From NCBI GenBank assembly GCA_900547565.1, contig URHI01000005.1:1-39776 (forward strand): DNA of 39,776 nt. The letters are read 5' to 3'. A model generated the notes under the pieces. That model had not been told where the DNA came from and did no database searches. It saw only the letters and a program-made list of their open reading frames with translations. The position numbers and the translations under genes were made by a program. The stretch is from an uncultured Eubacteriales bacterium (GTDB lineage Bacteria; Bacillota; Clostridia; Oscillospirales; CAG-272). Positions 34,049 to 39,776 of the stretch are shown here, in pieces. The first letter of the stretch is position 1. Each line of letters begins with the position of its first letter.

Positions 34049-37000
34049 ATGGCTATCAATTGGACACCGTCACAAACCGCCGCAATAACAACGCGCGGCC
34101 ATGATATACTCGTCTCGGCAGCGGCCGGCTCGGGCAAGACCGCCGCACTGACCGAGCGCATAATTCAATCCCTGACTCGCGAGGACAATCCGACCGACAT
34201 CACACGTATACTCGCCGTTACCTTTACACGTGCCGCCGCAGCCGAATTGAGACGGCGCATTTCCGGTGCGCTGTCACAGCGCATTTCAGAGTCACCGGGC
34301 AACAAACTGCTGCTGCGTCAGCTTATGCTGCTCGGCTCGGCAAAAATATGTACGATAGACGCATTTTGTTCCGATGTTGTCAAGGCCGGCTTTTCGCAGC
34401 TGCCATTGCCCGCCGGATTCCGTATACCGGACAAAACCGAGCTTAAGCTGCTCTGTCAGTCGGTCATGGAGGACGTTATTGATGCCGCATTCGAAAACGG
34501 CGGCACAGACTTCGCCGCTCTTGCCGACAGTCTGGCATCAAGCAACAAAAACGACAAAAAGCTGTGGGAACTGCTGTACGGCACATACAACCGCCTGCTC
34601 GACCTGCCCGAAGGCATAGAATACCTGCGGCACAGCTACCGGGCACTGGAGGACGAGACCAAGGAACGCTTTTATGACACGCGGGCCGGCCGGGCGTGCG
34701 CCGGGGAAATCATATCAAAGCTGGATTATTTCATAAACATACTTGAGCTTGCGACGGGGGAGCTTGCCGACAACGAAAAGACGAGCAAGCAGTACCTGCC
34801 GGCATTTGTCCACTGTCTTGAGCATTGCCGGGCGCTGAAATCCGCTGTTGCGGCAGGCGATTACACTGCGGCGCGCGGCATTGCGCTCGATTACGCTCCG
34901 GTGGCATTGAAAAATCTCGGTAAAGAGTACAAAACACCGCGCACACAGATGTGGGCGGATGTCAGGAAGGAGATAATCGACTCACTGCGCGATACAAAAT
35001 CAAACAAGACAAGTATACAGTCACGCTTTTTTGCACTCAGCGAAGACGAGATCCGTAACTGCTTTGAAAGGACCGCAACCATGTGCCGCACGATGTACAG
35101 CGTGCTGTCAGAATTCCAGTGCCGCATGAACGAAGAAAAGCAAGCGCGTGGGCTGTGCGATTTCAATGACCTGCGCAGATACGCCTATATGCTTCTGGTC
35201 AGTCCCGACGGCTCTCCAACACCGCTCGCCCGTGACTATGCCGCGCGGTTTGACGAGATATTCATCGACGAATATCAAGATGTAACTGAAGTTCAGGACT
35301 GCCTGTTCCGTGCAATATCAAACGGACACAACCGCTTCATGGTGGGTGACATAAAGCAGAGCATTTATGGCTTCCGCGGTGCCGAGCCGTCGCTTTTTGC
35401 CGCATATCGGACCGATTTTGGCCGTGAGGACTCCTGTGGCGAAACGATTTTCATGTCGGAAAATTTCAGGTGCGACAAGCCGGTTATTGATTTTGTCAAT
35501 CTGATGTGCAGCCGGCTTTTCCCGGCCTGCGGCGTCTCGATAGGATATACCTCGGAAGATGATCTGGTTCAGGGCAAGCCAACGCCGCCCGATGTAACAC
35601 CAGCGCGCGTCAGCGTGGCAGTCATCACAGCCGCCGAGAACCATAATGATACCGCAAACGATCTCAGCCCGGACTCCACGGCAGCCGCCCACATCACAAG
35701 CACCGGAAATGCTCCGCTGTCAACGGATCCGTCCGCCCCGCCCGATTCCGATGAGGAACCGGACTCCCCCGAAGACAAAGAGCAGCAAACCGAGGCCTGT
35801 TATGTCGCCTCACGAATATCTGACCTGCTTTCGTCCGGCCGACGCAACGACGGTGCGCCCCTGTCCCCCGGCGACATTGCCGCGCTTTGTCGTACCAAAA
35901 GTGTATGCGCCGCCATGACAGTGCAGCTTGAAAAGCTGGGTATTCCCGTCAACAGCGACAGCAGCAGCGGCTATTACACCCGCCCCGAGGTATCACTGAT
36001 GATAAGCCTGCTCACCGTTATAGACAATCCTCAGAAAGATATCCCGACGGCAGCCGTGTTGCGCTCGCCACTGTTTGGCTTCACTATGGATGATCTGTCA
36101 CTGATACGTAAAAAGTCAGACAAAAAGGTCTCACTTTACGATGCTGTGACCGCATATTGTAATGAAAGCGGCAGCCTCGCTCAAAAATGCCGTGCCTTTG
36201 CAACCAGGCTGGAGGGCTATCGCGGAATGGCGCGGTCACTGTCGGCCGACCGGCTGCTGCGCGGACTCTACCGCGACACTTCCATTTTGTCACTGTGTAC
36301 CGAGCCGTCCGCACGCGCCGGCCTTGAGCGGCTGTACGAATACGCACGTCAGTTTGAAGCCGGCTCCTTCCGCGGACTTTACAACTTTATAAAGTACCTG
36401 AATCAGGCTATTGCCCAAGGAGATGAAGGTGAAAGCCCGGCCGCAGAGCCGGGTGCCGACGCCGTTACCGTTCTGACGATGCATCACTCAAAAGGGCTTG
36501 AATTCCCCGTTTGTTTTGTCTGCGGCTGCGGCGGAAAGTTCAACTTCAAAGACACCGAGCGTGAGTTTATCTTCAGCCGCAAGCTCGGCCCCGGCATACG
36601 GCTCAAGGACATGACCGGCCTTGCCAGTCTGCGCACACCGCTGTATACCGCCGCCGCACTCGACAGCATCCGCCTGCAGACCGAAGAGGAAATGCGTCTT
36701 TTTTACGTGGCAATGACACGTGCAAGAGAGCAGCTGATAATCACGGCATCCTGTCAGACCGGGTTTGACAAAAAGCTGCAAAGAGCCGAACTCTGCCGCG
36801 AAACAGGACATACCTATCCACTGCTGCACGCAAAATGCAGCCTCGACTGGATGCTGTCAGTGCTGTCGCTGACGCCGCCCGCAAATGCCTGCTACCGTTT
36901 CGACCTTGTGCCGAAAAACACAATTCCGACACCCATTCCATATGTGCCCGGGTGTCAAATATCCTCCGCAGATGCAGTATCCGACAGAAATGAAGACGGA

Positions 37001-37873
37001 CTTGAGCAGAAATATGAGCATGAGTTTGAGCGCCGTTTCAGCTATGTCTATCCTTACGAGCACTTAAGTCGACTGCCTGCCAAGCTATCGGTCTCCAAGC
37101 TGTACCCCGGCATGCTGGACGAGAACGAGACTACCGACTATGTACCTGAAAGCTTCAGTCCGAAGCTCGGTACCATGACATTTGCTCCGCGTTTTCTCAC
37201 ACAGGATGCCGCCAACAAGGTTGACCTTGCAAGCGGAACTCCCGACTCATCCGATTTCTCTGATGAAAAAAATCGCTCCGCGCATTCCAAGCGCGGAGAG
37301 CAATTTTACATCACGCCGGCAGAACGCGGCACAGCCACACATGTGTTTTTACAGTTCTGTGACTTTGATTATTGTGTCGCCCACGGTGTTGCGGCCGAGC
37401 TTGAGCGCCTGATGGAAAACGGATTCATCCCCGCCTCCATGGCATCCATCGTGAACATCGAACAGCTTGAAGCCTTCTTCTCCTCGGAATTGTTCGCCGG
37501 GCTGCAAGCCGCCCGGGAAATACACCGCGAACAGCGCTTCAACATAATGCTTCCCGCCTCAGCCTTTTCCGACGATGCCTCGACCTCTGCGGCGCTGTCA
37601 GGTGAGCGGATACTTGTGCAAGGCGTCATTGACCTGTTCTTTACTTCGGCTGACGGAAGGCTGGTACTGTGCGACTACAAAACCGACAGGCTCTCTGCCG
37701 CCCAGCTTGCCGACCCCGAGCTCGCACGCTCCATGCTTTCAGAACGTCACCGCACACAGCTCAGCTATTACGCCGCCGCGTTGTCACGCATATGCGCCCG
37801 CCGCCCGGATTCCGTGATCATTTATTCACTTCCGCTCGGACGCGCGCTGGAAATTGAAACCGATAAAATATAA
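34049..37873 (+). CDS. addA: AddA subunit of the AddAB helicase-nuclease
   Basis: This 1274-residue UvrD-like 3'-5' helicase is joined to a nuclease domain. Walker A SAAAGSGKT is at 23-31, Walker B FIDEYQD near 409, the GDIKQSIYGFRGAEP motif near 433, and late motifs MHHSKGLEFPV and FYVAMTRAREQ. The nuclease at the C-terminus has GVIDLFF and LCDYKTDR. Two regions look poorly conserved: a Pro/Ser/Asp/Glu-rich insert at about 530-583 in the helicase, and a linker near 1065-1085 that carries an antisense terminator-like hairpin in its DNA. ATG has a GAGAGGG site. It is the last gene before a strong bidirectional terminator. Confidence 0.95.
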   Translation: MAINWTPSQTAAITTRGHDILVSAAAGSGKTAALTERIIQSLTREDNPTDITRILAVTFTRAAAAELRRRISGALSQRISESPGNKLLLRQLMLLGSAKICTIDAFCSDVVKAGFSQLPLPAGFRIPDKTELKLLCQSVMEDVIDAAFENGGTDFAALADSLASSNKNDKKLWELLYGTYNRLLDLPEGIEYLRHSYRALEDETKERFYDTRAGRACAGEIISKLDYFINILELATGELADNEKTSKQYLPAFVHCLEHCRALKSAVAAGDYTAARGIALDYAPVALKNLGKEYKTPRTQMWADVRKEIIDSLRDTKSNKTSIQSRFFALSEDEIRNCFERTATMCRTMYSVLSEFQCRMNEEKQARGLCDFNDLRRYAYMLLVSPDGSPTPLARDYAARFDEIFIDEYQDVTEVQDCLFRAISNGHNRFMVGDIKQSIYGFRGAEPSLFAAYRTDFGREDSCGETIFMSENFRCDKPVIDFVNLMCSRLFPACGVSIGYTSEDDLVQGKPTPPDVTPARVSVAVITAAENHNDTANDLSPDSTAAAHITSTGNAPLSTDPSAPPDSDEEPDSPEDKEQQTEACYVASRISDLLSSGRRNDGAPLSPGDIAALCRTKSVCAAMTVQLEKLGIPVNSDSSSGYYTRPEVSLMISLLTVIDNPQKDIPTAAVLRSPLFGFTMDDLSLIRKKSDKKVSLYDAVTAYCNESGSLAQKCRAFATRLEGYRGMARSLSADRLLRGLYRDTSILSLCTEPSARAGLERLYEYARQFEAGSFRGLYNFIKYLNQAIAQGDEGESPAAEPGADAVTVLTMHHSKGLEFPVCFVCGCGGKFNFKDTEREFIFSRKLGPGIRLKDMTGLASLRTPLYTAAALDSIRLQTEEEMRLFYVAMTRAREQLIITASCQTGFDKKLQRAELCRETGHTYPLLHAKCSLDWMLSVLSLTPPANACYRFDLVPKNTIPTPIPYVPGCQISSADAVSDRNEDGLEQKYEHEFERRFSYVYPYEHLSRLPAKLSVSKLYPGMLDENETTDYVPESFSPKLGTMTFAPRFLTQDAANKVDLASGTPDSSDFSDEKNRSAHSKRGEQFYITPAERGTATHVFLQFCDFDYCVAHGVAAELERLMENGFIPASMASIVNIEQLEAFFSSELFAGLQAAREIHREQRFNIMLPASAFSDDASTSAALSGERILVQGVIDLFFTSADGRLVLCDYKTDRLSAAQLADPELARSMLSERHRTQLSYYAAALSRICARRPDSVIIYSLPLGRALEIETDKI
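37266..37298 (-). terminator. Antisense terminator-like hairpin inside addA
   Basis: On the minus strand CTCCGCGC (37291-37298) and GCGCGGAG (37276-37283) form a perfect eight-pair stem with a seven-base loop, then CGA and seven T's. This is the textbook form of an intrinsic terminator. It lies opposite the coding direction, in a linker of AddA. Confidence 0.5.
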
Positions 37874-37879
37874 GAAACT

Positions 37880-37924
37880 CCCCACAATGAGATCCCTTGA
37901 GATTTCATTGCGGGGAAATATTTT
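37880..37924. terminator. Bidirectional terminator between addA and the convergent CmpB-like gene
   Basis: CCCCACAATGAGATC and its partner GATTTCATTGCGGGG (to 37915) form a long stem with one or two wobble pairs and a short loop. A T-rich tail follows on plus (AAATATTTT), and the addA end is A-rich, giving a T-rich tail on minus. It serves the two converging genes. Confidence 0.85.
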
Positions 37925-37933
37925 ATGCAACTC

Positions 37934-38644
37934 TTACTTTCGCTTTTCGATCCATGCCTTTTTGTAGTGCTCCAGCTCATCACGCAGACTGAGCAGAGTG
38001 TGAAACGGAAAAACAAAGTGTCGCTTGTTTTTCATATTCTCTGCATGTGCTCGAATGGCCAGCTTCAGTTCCTCATAGCGCACCGTAAATTTGCTTTCTT
38101 TTGCCCATGTATGTATCTTTGACACAACATGGAAGGAGTATCCGATGTCCACCATCAGCACTCCGACATACATACCGACAAAGTATCCGAACGCCTGATG
38201 CGTTGCAATCCAGTCGGCGGCAACGCACATATAACTGTGCACAAACAGATAGTAAAGCGCCCCCAGCACACCCCAGAACAGTGAAAACAGCGGGCAAATG
38301 ATACCCTGAACATTGCCCCAACGATCCGAATAATCCCACAGCCTGACCTTCATAACATTGACAAAGAACAGTCCCGTGACATATTCTATACCTGTCATAA
38401 CAGCTGTGATCATCAGTATCACGACAACATGCCGCCAGAACTCCGAGGCTATGCCGTCCAGCCTTATTTCACATATGGAATAAAGCAATACCACACCGAT
38501 CCCGTACAACGGCAGGCAAGGTCCCACAAGAAAGCCCGGGTTTATCCACTTGCCGTGTGCCATGCGCCGGTAAAACAGCTCAAGCACCCAGCCAAGCGAG
38601 CCGCCGATAATAAACAGGAAGGATATTTTCAGCACTACCTGCAT
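37934..38644 (-). CDS. CmpB-like putative ABC transporter permease (PF06541-type membrane protein)
   Basis: This 236-residue integral membrane protein has about five hydrophobic segments. The opening FLFIIGGSLGWVLELFYRR followed by KWINPGFLVGPCLPLYGIG is the hallmark of the PF06541 family, often labelled ABC transporter permease although no ATPase partner is encoded beside it. WDYSDRWGNVQGIICPLFSLFWG is another conserved block. The C-terminal approximately 55 residues are basic and probably cytosolic. The true function is not established. It starts three bases after the stop of the upstream lipid-enzyme fusion gene, so the two are co-transcribed and may act in the same membrane process. Confidence 0.8.
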   Translation of the reverse strand: MQVVLKISFLFIIGGSLGWVLELFYRRMAHGKWINPGFLVGPCLPLYGIGVVLLYSICEIRLDGIASEFWRHVVVILMITAVMTGIEYVTGLFFVNVMKVRLWDYSDRWGNVQGIICPLFSLFWGVLGALYYLFVHSYMCVAADWIATHQAFGYFVGMYVGVLMVDIGYSFHVVSKIHTWAKESKFTVRYEELKLAIRAHAENMKNKRHFVFPFHTLLSLRDELEHYKKAWIEKRK

Positions 38645-38647
38645 ATA

Positions 38648-39776
38648 TCAGTCAATCCTTTCTGATTTTTTGCGTTTTCTGTTCATGACTATAAGTGTCA
38701 CCAACGAGCCGAGCATAAACGAGGCATTTACTGCAAGCGCTATGAGAAATTCCGGTGATCCCGGTGTCGATACATTCATACCGAGTATCGGGAAGGTTAT
38801 GATTTCCGGCATAAAGCCTATGACGCAGGCCGGCAGATAGCGTTTGTACTTAACACCGCCGGCACCGCAGTACAGACTGACGGCATCACTCGGCAGCATA
38901 CCTACCAGGCGCAATATCAGCGTAAACATAAAATCGTTTTTCTCACGCAGCTTTCGCAGTGCCTTGACACGCGGAAAGCGCTCTGACAAACGGTTAAGTG
39001 CATGCTCACCCTGGAAGCGACCGAGAAAATAAGGTATCGAAACCATAATAGCCGTGCCCGCTATATTGACCGCAATGGCCACGGGGAGCGGAAATATTAT
39101 GCCGCTGGCGGCATAAAGCACACCGCAATACATGAAAAAGCTGAGACTTTTGAGTGCAAACAAAAGAAGCATTACCGCCGCCGCCAACGCGGGATCGGAC
39201 GGCGTATATTTAAGCACTCCGTCAAACGTCAGCTTGTCGCGGTTGACGATGCATGCCACGATAATACATACCCATATTAGCGCCGTAGCAATATTTAGCC
39301 AGCGGTGACCCTGATTTTCAAACCGCTCCCGCAGTACTGTTCCGTGCAAAAGTATCGTATAGTAACGCAGGTACATGACCATTGAAAATATCAGGACCGC
39401 GGCGCACAACGCCATAATTGCGCTCACCGCCCATTCCTTCATTCCCGGGAACAGCACAAACGCCGAAACCGCCGCCACCATAACAACCGAGCACAGCTTG
39501 CCATACCAGCGTGCTCCGCTGACATAATGAGCATACTTCATAGTCAGCCAGCCGAAAAGCGCCACAACCACCTCTTTGACGGCGAACAACAGTATCAGTA
39601 TTATCAGCTGACGGTGCTCAAAGCACAGGCAGACAATTATCGACCCCTGCGTCAGCTTGTCCGCCACGGGATCAAGTATTTTTCCTACGTCTGACACCTG
39701 CCCGAAGTGACGGGCAATAATACCGTCCGCAATATCGGTCAGTGCCGACAACGCTATGATAGCTACGGCGGCCATG
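38648..39776 (-). CDS. CDP-alcohol phosphatidyltransferase fused to a VTT/TVP38 (DedA-like) domain, 5' end cut by window
   Basis: At least 375 residues; the first membrane helix of the N-terminal domain is missing because the gene runs off the right edge, so the ATG at 39775 is probably internal. Residues 13-40 hold the complete CDP-alcohol phosphatidyltransferase motif D-x2-DG-x2-AR-x8-G-x3-D-x3-D (seen as TDIADGIIARHFG and GKILDPVADK). This family makes phospholipids such as phosphatidylglycerol phosphate from CDP-diacylglycerol. After about 100 residues of further membrane segments, the C-terminal half (about 205-365) is a VTT/SNARE-associated domain with FFMYCGVLYAASG, SIPYFLGRFQG, LRLVGMLPSDAVSLYCGAGG and GFMPEIITFPILG. 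DedA/VTT proteins are associated with lipid translocation. The pair in one chain suggests coupled synthesis and movement of a lipid. It is followed closely by the CmpB-like gene. Confidence 0.82.
   Translation of the reverse strand, partial: MAAVAIIALSALTDIADGIIARHFGQVSDVGKILDPVADKLTQGSIIVCLCFEHRQLIILILLFAVKEVVVALFGWLTMKYAHYVSGARWYGKLCSVVMVAAVSAFVLFPGMKEWAVSAIMALCAAVLIFSMVMYLRYYTILLHGTVLRERFENQGHRWLNIATALIWVCIIVACIVNRDKLTFDGVLKYTPSDPALAAAVMLLLFALKSLSFFMYCGVLYAASGIIFPLPVAIAVNIAGTAIMVSIPYFLGRFQGEHALNRLSERFPRVKALRKLREKNDFMFTLILRLVGMLPSDAVSLYCGAGGVKYKRYLPACVIGFMPEIITFPILGMNVSTPGSPEFLIALAVNASFMLGSLVTLIVMNRKRKKSERID

Noticed and set aside
1..39776. CRISPR arrays, tRNA or rRNA genes, insertion sequences or prophage genes
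   Set aside because: Reading both strands showed no regularly spaced repeats, cloverleaf sequences, transposases or phage proteins.

Overview
The window looks like chromosomal core DNA of a Gram-positive Clostridia-type Firmicute, probably an Oscillospirales/Ruminococcaceae-like gut lineage. This is inferred from gene content and style, not from a database search. The pointers are the Firmicutes-type long S12 protein, the AddAB recombination pair, RecD2, a class B sortase, SAM-I and FMN riboswitches, sigma-A promoters of the TTGACA-N17-TATAAT type, and a GC content somewhat above 50% by eye. No mobile element, tRNA, rRNA or CRISPR array was seen.

Layout. From 1 to about 28.9 kb all genes lie on the minus strand. 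Reading in the direction of transcription (right to left) they are: htrA; a response regulator - histidine kinase - sortase B - RlmA-like methyltransferase - glycosyltransferase operon; rpoB-rpoC; rpsL-rpsG-fusA-tuf (str operon); an FMN riboswitch with a RibU-like riboflavin transporter and a COG2426 membrane protein; a SAM-I riboswitch with metK, a small membrane protein, recD2 and comF; and mreB-pepD. A strong outward-facing promoter at the left edge drives a gene outside the window. From 29.1 to 37.9 kb a plus-strand operon reads queG-like - unknown membrane protein - addB - addA, ending in a strong bidirectional terminator. From 37.9 kb to the right edge two minus-strand membrane genes follow. 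The second is cut by the window end and joins a CDP-alcohol phosphatidyltransferase to a VTT/TVP38 (DedA-like) domain.

How the genes work together. The centre is the gene-expression core: RNA polymerase beta and beta', S12, S7, EF-G and EF-Tu. Two metabolite-sensing leaders control S-adenosylmethionine synthesis and riboflavin uptake. The htrA - two-component - sortase block looks like a cell-envelope surface-protein and stress module. RecD2, ComF and AddAB contribute to DNA repair, recombination and possibly competence. MreB, the lipid-enzyme fusion and the CmpB-like protein concern the cell envelope.

Most of the window is ordinary housekeeping DNA. The points most worth a second look are the lipid synthase-VTT fusion, an S12 protein with arginine at a streptomycin-resistance position, a 16-bp stem-loop between rpsL and rpsG, an FMN riboswitch that seems to lack its own promoter, an antisense terminator-like hairpin inside addA, a structured rpoB leader, and an unrecognised membrane protein translationally coupled into the addAB operon.
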